Assembly (NCBI RefSeq): GCF_018491765.1
Contig: NZ_JABWCU010000020.1
Span: 1-64,000 of the forward strand
Length of the DNA: 64,000 bases
Reading direction: 5' to 3'
Origin: Novosphingobium profundi
Lineage (GTDB): Bacteria > Pseudomonadota > Alphaproteobacteria > Sphingomonadales > Sphingomonadaceae
Each line of letters begins with the position of its first letter. Positions within the stretch are counted from its first letter, which is position 1. Shown here piece after piece: positions 41,854 to 48,717 of this stretch. The notes under the pieces are model-generated. The model saw only the letters and a list, made by a program, of their open reading frames with translations, was not told the origin of the DNA and did no database searches. Position numbers and translations under genes: made by a program.

Positions 41854-42272
41854 GACCCCGCTCCCGGCCGTTCCTCGCTCCACGACCGCGCCCACTTGCG
41901 CGTGTCATCCCAGTGTTCGACGATCATCCCGTCCGCCAGCCGGTACATGTCGAAGGCGTGCCCCGGATATGTCTCGCCCGGACGCACGGGGTCGGGCTGG
42001 TCCTGCTGCCAGATCACCACCACCATGTCGCCTTGCGCGACGGTGCGCACGAGGTGCTTGGTGGCGGGGGGCACGAAGCCCTGCGGCGGATCGCGGATGA
42101 GATCGGTCAGGTGGAGGAGCTGCTCACGCCCGGAGGGCAGGTTCACCGCGTGCTGGACGTAGTCGGGGTGGATGTAGCGCAGCACCGCCTCGCGGCTGCC
42201 CTCGCGGATCACCCCCTGCCACATGTCGAGCACCACGCGTGCGTTGCGCGCCTCCAGGCTTTCCGCTTCCAT
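41850..42272 (-). CDS. NTF2/SnoaL-like protein (QHA variant)
   Basis: 140 residues, same type as its neighbours: VVLDMWQGVIREGSREAVL, HPDYVQHAVNLPSGREQLL, then DMYRLADGMIVEHWDDTRKW. The usual QHN is QHA here, so one active-site residue may differ and the three paralogues may not be redundant. The gene is 13 bases from the DUF3237 gene and overlaps the next NTF2-like gene. Function unknown; see the regulon finding. Confidence 0.78.
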   Translation of the reverse strand: MEAESLEARNARVVLDMWQGVIREGSREAVLRYIHPDYVQHAVNLPSGREQLLHLTDLIRDPPQGFVPPATKHLVRTVAQGDMVVVIWQQDQPDPVRPGETYPGHAFDMYRLADGMIVEHWDDTRKWARSWSEERPGAGS

Positions 42273-42285
42273 GCCCTGCCCGCCC

Positions 42286-42810
42286 TCAGATCAGCGCGTA
42301 GTAGCGCAGGAGGTTGCCATCGGCACGGCGCTCGCCCACCCCGATGAAGACGTGCTTGGTGAGCCAGTCGTGCTTGCCCACCGGGCATTCGAAACTGGGG
42401 TTGCCGCGCAAGTAGTACTCCTGCTGCTCGACCGGCTCGCCCCCCTTGAAGGCCCAGTCGCGCAATCGGTCCATCGTGCCGGGCTTGCGCCCCCACAGGA
42501 AGCCCCGGTTATTGAGGAGGATCAGCGTGCCGTCGTCTTCCTCGAGCATGTAGCGCGCGTCGAACACGGCCACGTCGTCGGGCCGGAAATAGGCATAGTC
42601 GCCCCCCGATCCGGGTACCGCCTTGCCCTTGAGGTGCGGCCCTTCGAAGGTGCCTCCCTCGACGTAGACCGCGCTGCGGTTGCCGCCCGCCGGGGTGTTG
42701 GCAATCATCTGCACGCGCGGGAAGGTCAGGCGCACTTCCATCGCGAATTCGAGGCGCGGGTTGTCGATCGTCGAAAAGGGCCCGGCATAGGGCGTGGTAT
42801 CGTGGGTCAT
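42286..42810 (-). CDS. DUF3237 protein, possible aromatic decarboxylase
   Basis: 174 residues of the DUF3237 barrel family: LEFAMEVRLTFPRVQMIANT, GGNRSAVYVEGGTFEGPHLK, AVPGSGGDYAYFRPDDVAVF, DARYMLEEDDGTLILLNNRG and HVFIGVGER. As I recall, the SYK-6 enzymes PhcF and PhcG, which decarboxylate an oxidised phenylcoumaran to a stilbene, are DUF3237 proteins. If so, this gene plus the GMC oxidoreductase and the lignostilbene-type dioxygenase could form a beta-5 (phenylcoumaran) branch. ATG at 42810 follows GAGG; a TTG at 42825 is possible. Part of the minus operon 44023 to 41350. Confidence 0.85.
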   Translation of the reverse strand: MTHDTTPYAGPFSTIDNPRLEFAMEVRLTFPRVQMIANTPAGGNRSAVYVEGGTFEGPHLKGKAVPGSGGDYAYFRPDDVAVFDARYMLEEDDGTLILLNNRGFLWGRKPGTMDRLRDWAFKGGEPVEQQEYYLRGNPSFECPVGKHDWLTKHVFIGVGERRADGNLLRYYALI

Positions 42811-42833
42811 GGCATCCTCATCCAATTCGCATT

Positions 42834-43595
42834 TCAGCCGATCTCGAGCGCGCCGCCGTCGACCATCAGGTTGGCTGCGGTGATGAAACTGGCCTCGGCC
42901 GAGGCGAGGAACAGCACCGCGTCGGCCACTTCCCTCGCCGCGCCCATGCGCTTCATCGGCACCGCCGCGATCATCTGCGCGCGCATCGCCTCGACCGCCG
43001 CCTCGTCCATGCCCGGGTTGCGGTAGAGCAAGGGCGTTTCGATCGGCCCGGGGCTGACCATGTTGACGCGGATGCCCTGCCCGACGTACTCGCCCGCGAA
43101 CTGGCGCATGGCGAGCGCGAGGCCCGCCTTGGCCGCGCCATAGGCCGCGTTGCCCGGCACGAAGGCATGGCCACCGATCGAGCCGGTGACGACGATCGCG
43201 CCCCCATCGCCCATCAGCCGCACCGCCTTCTGCATGGCAAAGACGCAGCCGCGCAGGTTGATCGCGTGGACCTGGTCCCAGTAGTCGGGCGTCATGCTCT
43301 CGAGCAGCGCGAAGCCGCCCATCCCGGCATTGACCATGAGCACGTCGATCCCGCCGTCCTCCTGCTCGACCTTGGCGTAAAACGCGTCCATCGCGGCAAG
43401 ATCCGCGATGTCGACCGAGGACCCGCGCGCGCCGGGGATCGACGCGGTTGCTCGCGCGATCGTGGCCGGGTCGCGCCCGGTCAGGCGCACCAGCGCTCCT
43501 TCGGCGGCAAACCCCTGCGCGCAGGCAAGGCCGATGCCGCTGTTTCCGCCCAGCACGACCACGCGCTTGCCCGTGAAGCGATCTGCGCGCGCCAC
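42834..43595 (-). CDS. classical short-chain dehydrogenase/reductase
   Basis: 253 residues from a GTG two bases after the upstream stop. VVVLGGNSGIGLACAQGFAA, VNAGMGGFALL, the Ser in VVTGSIGGHAF, YGAAK and the C-terminal ITAANLMVDGG define a classical NAD(P)-dependent SDR. It stands between an NTF2-like gene and the DUF3237 gene in the same operon. Likely oxidises a benzylic or side-chain alcohol in the pathway; cofactor preference cannot be decided. Confidence 0.86.
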   Translation of the reverse strand: MARADRFTGKRVVVLGGNSGIGLACAQGFAAEGALVRLTGRDPATIARATASIPGARGSSVDIADLAAMDAFYAKVEQEDGGIDVLMVNAGMGGFALLESMTPDYWDQVHAINLRGCVFAMQKAVRLMGDGGAIVVTGSIGGHAFVPGNAAYGAAKAGLALAMRQFAGEYVGQGIRVNMVSPGPIETPLLYRNPGMDEAAVEAMRAQMIAAVPMKRMGAAREVADAVLFLASAEASFITAANLMVDGGALEIG

Positions 43596-43597
43596 AG

Positions 43598-44023
43598 TCA
43601 GAACGGCCCGATCGGATTGGGGCTGTCGCTGGGCACTTCCATCATCACGTCCCAGTGCTCGACGACCATGGTGTTCTCGAGCCGGAAGATATCCATGATC
43701 GCGTAGCCGGTGTCGCCCGGCCAGCGCCGCAAGTGGTAATGCGCGATGACGTGGTCGCCATCGGCGAAGATGCGCTTGATGTCGTGGACGGGCTCGGGCG
43801 AATGGACTTTCGCCTCGCGCAGGAACTGCTTGAGCGGCTCGGTGCCCTGCCCCACCATCTGGTTGTGCTGGATGTAGCCGGGCACGATGAAGCGGTCGAC
43901 CGCATCGGGATCGAGCGCGTCGAGCACCTCGCGGATCATCGCGCGCACATGATCGATATTGGCCTGCTCCTGCGCGGTGTAGGCGCGCGTCTCGGGCGTT
44001 GCGGTCTGGGCCGTCCGGGTCAT
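43598..44023 (-). CDS. NTF2/SnoaL-like protein (QHN type)
   Basis: 141 residues with GGAGGGAGAG before the ATG. VRAMIREVLDALDPDAVDRF, VPGYIQHNQMVGQGTEPLKQ and DIFRLENTMVVEHWDVMME carry the YIQHN...EHWD signature. First gene of the five-gene minus operon (NTF2-like, SDR, DUF3237, two NTF2-like), divergent from another NTF2-like gene across GTAACG-box 5. Probably a small cofactor-free lyase or isomerase; unproven. Confidence 0.8.
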   Translation of the reverse strand: MTRTAQTATPETRAYTAQEQANIDHVRAMIREVLDALDPDAVDRFIVPGYIQHNQMVGQGTEPLKQFLREAKVHSPEPVHDIKRIFADGDHVIAHYHLRRWPGDTGYAIMDIFRLENTMVVEHWDVMMEVPSDSPNPIGPF

Positions 44024-44068
44024 TCTCTCTCCCTCCACCACGTGCGATGGCTTTCGTTGCGCTCGATC

Positions 44069-44082
44069 GTAACGTTCGTTAT
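44069..44082. promoter_or_regulatory. GTAACG-box 5 (GTAACGTTCGTTAT) between divergent NTF2-like genes
   Basis: Core TAACGTTCGTTA is perfect. Plausible promoters exist both ways: minus strand TTGCGC/TACGAT (17 apart) and plus strand TTGCGC/TATGAA (17 apart), each covering the box. Confidence 0.74.
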
Positions 44083-44132
44083 GAATTTGCGCAAGCGCCC
44101 GCAGAGCCCGGCGCAAGAGGGGAGAGAACCGC

Positions 44133-44528
44133 ATGACCCGCGAGGACTACGAACGCTACGCCGCCGCCTTCAACGCGCGCGACTACGATGCCGTCTACGA
44201 TTTCTACGCGCCCGGCGCGCGGCTCGCCTTCTTCGGGGTGGAACTGCCGACGCGCGAGGCGTTCAAGCGCTTCTACGGCTTCCTCCACGACCACGTCGAG
44301 GAAAGCCTCAGCATCGAGCGGTTCGCGGCTAGCGAGGAACTCGTCGCGCTCGAAGGGGTGATCCGTATCGCGGCGAAGCGCGACCTCACCGCCGAGGCGC
44401 TTGCAGCCGAGGGGCTCGACCAGTTCTTCCCGATCCGCGCCGGCGAAGTCCAGGAACTGCGCCAGTACATCCATTATCACGTGGAGGACGGCAAGTTCAC
44501 CGGGGTGAGCTGCGCACTCATGGCCTGA
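44133..44528 (+). CDS. NTF2/SnoaL-like protein (FNARDY type)
   Basis: 131 residues, GGGGAGAG upstream. YERYAAAFNARDYDAVYDFY, EAFKRFYGFLHDHVEE, and VQELRQYIHYHVEDGKFTGV match the protein at 39890, of which it is a paralogue. Overlaps the convergent VAO-type gene by 11 bases. Under GTAACG-box 5. Substrate unknown. Confidence 0.78.
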   Translation: MTREDYERYAAAFNARDYDAVYDFYAPGARLAFFGVELPTREAFKRFYGFLHDHVEESLSIERFAASEELVALEGVIRIAAKRDLTAEALAAEGLDQFFPIRAGEVQELRQYIHYHVEDGKFTGVSCALMA

Positions 44529-46101
44529 GCACGCGCGCCGATCCCCCCTCGCGATAGCGCGCAGGCCAGATGCCCTGCTTGCCCGGAGCGAGGATGCCGT
44601 TGGGGTCGATCGCATCCTTGAGCAACGCGTTGAGCCGCGCCATCGCGCCGGGCCCACCCTCGCGCGCGCCATAGTCGAGCGTTGCGGCGACGCGGTCCAT
44701 CGCGTCGATATGCGTGCGATACTCGGCATAGCCCTCGCGCGCGGCGTCCTCGATCAGCCGGTTCATCAGCACGGGAACCGACTTCGCCATCGCCACATCG
44801 TCGCGGTCGTAGAGGATTTCGTTGATGCTGATGATGGCGCGTCCCCCCACCGAGAAGGCCCCGTAGTAATCGATGCCCGCCGCCTCGAAGCGCGCGCGCG
44901 TGCGTTCGAACTGCGCCTGCGCAAGCGCGCCATCGGCGGGCAGGATCGGCGAGAAGCCGAGGTGCCCGCCGCGTCCGCCGTACCAGTCGATCATCATCAT
45001 GTCGCGGGTGGAGGGAATGCCCGCGTGGCTCGCGCCGAAGTCGTCGCCCTGGCGCCAGAGGCGCGGTTCGGGCCGCGGACCGAGCGCCTTCTCCAACGCA
45101 TCGGCAACGACCCTCGCCTTGGCGCGAATGACCTCCTCGTGCCCGTAGAAGTTGAGCTGCGCGTTCCACCAGCCGATGCCGAGCTGGCGCCGGATCTGTG
45201 CGCCCACTTCTTCGGGCAGCAGTCCCTCCCCTTCGTACCAGGTGCGGCGCGGCCCCACGAACGAGGCGATCCCGACATAGCTGACCCAGGCCGGATCGTG
45301 ATCGATCAACCCGCGCTGGCGCAAGGGATAGATTGCATCGACCCCGCGCGCGAGATCGCCCGGCTCGGCCAGCGCATAGTCCATCGACAAGGTCGCCTCG
45401 GGCGCAGGCATCAGCCAGAGGCCGAGCCGCGTGACGATCCCGAAGTTCGACTGGCAGAACATCTGGTCCCAGGCCGGACCATAAGTATCGCGCGACAGGT
45501 GCCAGGTCTTCGAGCCCGCCATCGCGCCCGTCCCGGTGCGCACCAGCGAGCCGTCGGCCAGCATAACCTCGAGTCCGCAGATCTGCGCCCCATGGTCACC
45601 GTAAGGCTGCGGCCCCTTGCCGCGCTCGAGCGCATTGCCCGCCACGCTGCCCCAGGCGTTGCCCGGAACCGACATCCACAAAGGATGTCCCAGCCGCGCC
45701 AGCTCGTCGTAGAGGTCGTAGAAGCCGACCCCCGGCTCGACCACGCAGAACCCGCGCTTCACGTCGATCTCGTGGATACGCTTCAGCCCGGAGAGATCGA
45801 CCACCACGCTTCCCGCCAGCACCGGCGCGGCGCCGCCGTACCCGAAGTTCTTGCCGCGCGAGACCGGCCAGAGCGCAACTTCGTGCGCGTTGGCCAGGCG
45901 CACCACCTGGCGCAGTTCCTCCACCGAACGCGGCGCGACCGCTCCGGCCGGCTCGTGCGCGGTTGCATCGAAGCCCATCTGGTCGGTATAGGCCATGCGG
46001 TCTTGTGCCAGAGCCTGCACCCGATCCATGCCGAGCGCAGCCTCACACGCCTTGAAGAAGGTTCCGATTGCGCCCCGATCGTCCGTTGCCACCTTGTGCA
46101 T
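44518..46101 (-). CDS. VAO/4-cresol dehydrogenase-type FAD oxidoreductase, second copy
   Basis: 527 residues. ALWPVSRGKNFGYGGAAPVL, SVPGNAWGSVAGNALERGKG, EYRTHIDAMDRVAATLDYG and IDPNGILAPGKQGIWPA place it beside the protein at 22546. It has no cytochrome gene next to it, so it may be a true oxidase or share the cytochrome at 24099. The strand expected to carry a covalent His/Tyr-flavin link reads GGRAIISINEILYD, again without an obvious candidate. Typical substrates of the family are 4-hydroxybenzylic alcohols, 4-alkylphenols and eugenol. Divergent from the MarR gene at 46182, with GTAACG-box 6 and a minus-strand promoter TTGTCA/TACTTG between them. Confidence 0.87.
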   Translation of the reverse strand: MHKVATDDRGAIGTFFKACEAALGMDRVQALAQDRMAYTDQMGFDATAHEPAGAVAPRSVEELRQVVRLANAHEVALWPVSRGKNFGYGGAAPVLAGSVVVDLSGLKRIHEIDVKRGFCVVEPGVGFYDLYDELARLGHPLWMSVPGNAWGSVAGNALERGKGPQPYGDHGAQICGLEVMLADGSLVRTGTGAMAGSKTWHLSRDTYGPAWDQMFCQSNFGIVTRLGLWLMPAPEATLSMDYALAEPGDLARGVDAIYPLRQRGLIDHDPAWVSYVGIASFVGPRRTWYEGEGLLPEEVGAQIRRQLGIGWWNAQLNFYGHEEVIRAKARVVADALEKALGPRPEPRLWRQGDDFGASHAGIPSTRDMMMIDWYGGRGGHLGFSPILPADGALAQAQFERTRARFEAAGIDYYGAFSVGGRAIISINEILYDRDDVAMAKSVPVLMNRLIEDAAREGYAEYRTHIDAMDRVAATLDYGAREGGPGAMARLNALLKDAIDPNGILAPGKQGIWPARYREGGSARVLRP

Positions 46102-46136
46102 AGCCCTGCCTGGCTCCTCATCCCGGAGCGAGACAA

Positions 46137-46150
46137 GTAACATTCGTGAT
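46137..46150. promoter_or_regulatory. GTAACG-box 6 (degenerate, GTAACATTCGTGAT)
   Basis: Two mismatches in the arms, but it sits exactly in the spacer of the minus-strand promoter TTGTCA (46161-46156) and TACTTG (46139-46134), 16 bases apart, upstream of the second VAO-type gene and next to the MarR gene. Suggests autoregulation of that MarR. Confidence 0.6.
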
Positions 46151-46181
46151 GATCTTGACAACCAGCAAAGCCGACGCCCAA

Positions 46182-46742
46182 ATGACATCCATGGATGAAA
46201 CCGACCCGACATCGTTGCCAGGCGAGCCTGTTGCAGCCCCGGCCGACGGGGTGGTTTCGGTCAGTCCGCACGCGGCGATCCTCCATCGTCTGCTCAAGTT
46301 GTCGAACCGGTTGATGACCCCTTTCTCGGTCAACCTCGAGCACCAGTACAAGATCAGCATCAACGAGTTCCGCATGCTCATGCTGATCGGGCGCCACCCC
46401 GATTCGGCCAGCCACGAACTGGTCGAACGCACCGGCGTCAACGCCATGAGCGTCTCGCGCGCGATCGCCGCTCTCGAACGCCACGGCCGCGTCAAGGTCG
46501 AGCGCGACGAGACCAACCGCCGCCGAAAGCGCCTGAATCTGACGGCCGAAGGACAGCGTCTCTACGCCATCATGCGCCCCCAGACCGACCGCGTGGCCGA
46601 CTATCTCCTGTCGCAGCTCAAGCCCCACGAAGTGGCCATGTTCGACCATATCCTGACCACGCTGATCGACACGCTCGAGGCAACCGACGCCGAGGGCCAC
46701 TCGCTGTTCCTCGAGCGCACCCGCCCCGACGCGGACGACTGA
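46182..46742 (+). CDS. MarR-family transcriptional regulator, candidate GTAACG-box regulator
   Basis: 186 residues from the ATG at 46182; the frame extends to a GTG at 46146, which lies within box 6. Core: ILHRLLKLSNRLMTPFSVNL, YKISINEFRMLMLIGRHPDS, SHELVERTGVNAMSVSRAIA (recognition helix) and ERDETNRRRKRLNLTAEGQ (wing). Divergent from the VAO-type gene across box 6 and followed by the box-7-controlled MFS gene. Because it is flanked by two boxes it is a good candidate for the common regulator; the other candidate is the MarR at 21932. Ligand presumably an aromatic acid or its CoA ester. Confidence 0.87.
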   Translation: MTSMDETDPTSLPGEPVAAPADGVVSVSPHAAILHRLLKLSNRLMTPFSVNLEHQYKISINEFRMLMLIGRHPDSASHELVERTGVNAMSVSRAIAALERHGRVKVERDETNRRRKRLNLTAEGQRLYAIMRPQTDRVADYLLSQLKPHEVAMFDHILTTLIDTLEATDAEGHSLFLERTRPDADD

Positions 46743-46790
46743 CCCGACCTCCCGGCAAAGCACCGCCAGCTCCCGATCGAGAAACCTTGG

Positions 46791-46840
46791 CGCGCCGTGC
46801 CGTGCGCTTTCCCAGAACGCAAATTGCACGGCACGGCGCG
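46791..46840. terminator. long perfect hairpin after marR
   Basis: 15-base perfect stem CGCGCCGTGCCGTGC/GCACGGCACGGCGCG with a 20-base loop, between the MarR stop and the MFS promoter. No T-run follows, so it could be a terminator or another structured element. Confidence 0.55.
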
Positions 46841-46885
46841 GTTGCACGCGCGCAGTCATGCCTTGCTTCGTAAGCAACACACATT

Positions 46886-46899
46886 ATAACATTCGTTAT
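46886..46899. promoter_or_regulatory. GTAACG-box 7 (ATAACATTCGTTAT)
   Basis: One inner mismatch from a perfect palindrome, 45 bases before the MFS start; TATGAA immediately after could be the -10. No clear -35. Last of the seven related boxes. Confidence 0.62.
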
Positions 46900-46944
46900 G
46901 AATAAGCTCGCAATGTCGCCCGCTCCGCGTGCAAGGCACGCCGA

Positions 46945-48180
46945 ATGACACAGGCCTCGCAGACCATCCCCGCCAGCCCCGAGCCGGGCGGCCCACGGCT
47001 CGGCTTCGGAATTGCGCTCGGCTTCCTCTCTGCGCTCGGCCCCTTCGCGATCGACCTCTACCTGCCGGCGATGCCGCAAATGGCGAACGCGCTCCACGGC
47101 GATGCGAATACCGTCCAGCGCACTTTGTCCGCCTTCTTCTTCGGGCTCGCCTTCGCGCAAATTCCCATCGGCGCGCTGGCCGATCGCTTTGGGCGCAAGC
47201 GCCCCCTCATCGCCGGGCTCGCCCTCTTCGTCCTCGCCTCGTTCGCGTGCAGTTTTGCGCAAAGCCTCGAGCAACTCGTGGCACTGCGCTTTCTCCAGGG
47301 CATGGGCGCCTGCGCGGGCACGAGCAGCGCGCGCGCCATCATCCGCGACCTGCACAGAGGGCACCACGCCGCGCGGTTGATGGCCTTCACCTTCCTCGTC
47401 ATCGGCATCTCGCCGATGCTGGCGCCCCTGCTCGGCAGCGGACTGCTCCACCTGGTGTCGTGGCGCGGACTTTTCGTGATCCTCGCCGGGGCGGGACTTC
47501 TTGCCGCGCTGTGCGTGCTTTTGCTTCTCCCGGAGACCTTGGCGCCAGCCGATCGCGCGACGGACTCGGGCGGTTTGCCGCGCGCGATCGTCGCGCTGCT
47601 CGGCAATGGACGTTTTGTCGGCTGGGCCCTCGTCGCGGGCCTTGCAACAACGGTGCCCTTTGCCTTCGTCACCGCCGCGCCTTTCGTCTATTCCGGGCTT
47701 TACCACCTCACGCCCGGCTGGTTCAGCCTCCTGCTCGCGCTCAACGCGGCCATGTCGATCCTGGCGACACAGCTTACCCCGCGCCTCCTGAAGCGCCTGG
47801 GCGCAGTTCGCCTTGCCGCAAGTGCCGCCAGCACCGCCCTGCTGCTGACCGCCGTGCTCGGCCTTGGCGCGCTCCTCGTACCGGATGGCGTGCCGCTCGC
47901 CGCGTTCCAGGCTTACTCGGTCCTGCTCTTCATGATCGCCGGACTGGTCCTGACCCCAGCCGCGACAAGCGCGCTCGACGCGGTGCGCAGCGGCATTGGC
48001 GCCGCCGCCGGAACGCTGGGCACGATCCAGCTCGCCGTCACCGCGCTCGCCAGCGCGGCGGTGAGCCTGTGGCCGCCGGTTTCGCTTCAGCCGCTGACGA
48101 TGGTATTGGGAAGCGCCTTCGCGGCCATGCTCGCCATCGCACTCCGGATCGCGCGCAGCCCCGCCCCGGCGCAGGCCTGA
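46945..48180 (+). CDS. MFS transporter, Bcr/CflA drug-resistance type
   Basis: 411 residues and 12 helices. The Bcr/CflA signature is visible: GPFAIDLYLPAMPQM, FFFGLAFAQIPIGALADRFG, RKRPLIAGLALFVLAS, GMGACAGTSSARAIIRD. Such carriers export compounds by proton antiport. Controlled from GTAACG-box 7, so it may relieve the toxicity of phenolic intermediates such as aldehydes. ATG follows AAGG at eight bases. A VOC gene follows after 33 bases. Confidence 0.86.
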   Translation: MTQASQTIPASPEPGGPRLGFGIALGFLSALGPFAIDLYLPAMPQMANALHGDANTVQRTLSAFFFGLAFAQIPIGALADRFGRKRPLIAGLALFVLASFACSFAQSLEQLVALRFLQGMGACAGTSSARAIIRDLHRGHHAARLMAFTFLVIGISPMLAPLLGSGLLHLVSWRGLFVILAGAGLLAALCVLLLLPETLAPADRATDSGGLPRAIVALLGNGRFVGWALVAGLATTVPFAFVTAAPFVYSGLYHLTPGWFSLLLALNAAMSILATQLTPRLLKRLGAVRLAASAASTALLLTAVLGLGALLVPDGVPLAAFQAYSVLLFMIAGLVLTPAATSALDAVRSGIGAAAGTLGTIQLAVTALASAAVSLWPPVSLQPLTMVLGSAFAAMLAIALRIARSPAPAQA

Positions 48181-48213
48181 AACGACCAACACCTGGTAGA
48201 GAGGACCCCTGTC

Positions 48214-48600
48214 ATGTTCACCCACGCCTATTTCGGAAGCAACGACCTCGCGAAATCCAAGACCTTCTACGACGGGGTTCTCGGCGCGCTTGGCTACGTT
48301 GCCCAGCCTTATGGCGGCATCGGTTACGTCTATCCCGCAGCCGCGGGAGCGCTGGTGATCGCAAAGCCCGCGAACGGCGAGCCGGCGACCTTTGCCAACG
48401 GCCATACCCTGGGTTTCAGCGCACCCGACTACGCCGCAGTCGATGCCTTCCACGCGGCAGGCCTCGCCGCAGGCGGCACCTGCGAGGGCGAGCCGGGCTT
48501 CCGCCCCAATTCGCCGGGCAACATGTACGGCGCCTATCTGCGCGACCCGGACGGCAACAAGATCTGCGCCTACGCGCCCAATACCGGCCCCCACACCTGA
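48214..48600 (+). CDS. VOC/glyoxalase-like protein
   Basis: 128 residues with the VOC fold: THAYFGSNDLAKSKTFYDGV at the start, HTLGFSAPDYAAVDAFH in the middle and GAYLRDPDGNKICAYAP at the end. The type is common as glyoxalase-like or resistance proteins. It follows the Bcr/CflA transporter closely and may be in the same transcript. No substrate can be deduced. Confidence 0.8.
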   Translation: MFTHAYFGSNDLAKSKTFYDGVLGALGYVAQPYGGIGYVYPAAAGALVIAKPANGEPATFANGHTLGFSAPDYAAVDAFHAAGLAAGGTCEGEPGFRPNSPGNMYGAYLRDPDGNKICAYAPNTGPHT

Positions 48601-48655
48601 TCGCTCGCCACCTCGACGAAAGATGACGGTTTTGCTTGATCGCCGCTTCCATTAT

Positions 48656-48672
48656 TGTATCCTGAGGATACA
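48656..48672. promoter_or_regulatory. FerC-type operator 1 (TGTATCC-TGA-GGATACA)
   Basis: Perfect seven-base arms, 45 bases before the ferB start codon. Matching sites occur upstream of ferA (55907) and in the ferC/aldehyde dehydrogenase region (56438). Proposed binding site of the MarR-type FerC repressor. Confidence 0.75.
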
Positions 48673-48717
48673 TAAAACCTCGGGCCGGGAGAGCCTGCCA
48701 GCGAAAGGAAGTCGACG

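Noticed and set aside
46146..46181. Upstream GTG start for the second MarR gene
   Set aside because: It would place the coding sequence over GTAACG-box 6 and lacks a ribosome site; the ATG at 46182 was preferred, though without strong proof.
46618..48594. 658-codon antisense frame over the Bcr/CflA transporter
   Set aside because: Opposite strand encodes a full 12-helix transporter; the antisense product is charged and repetitive.
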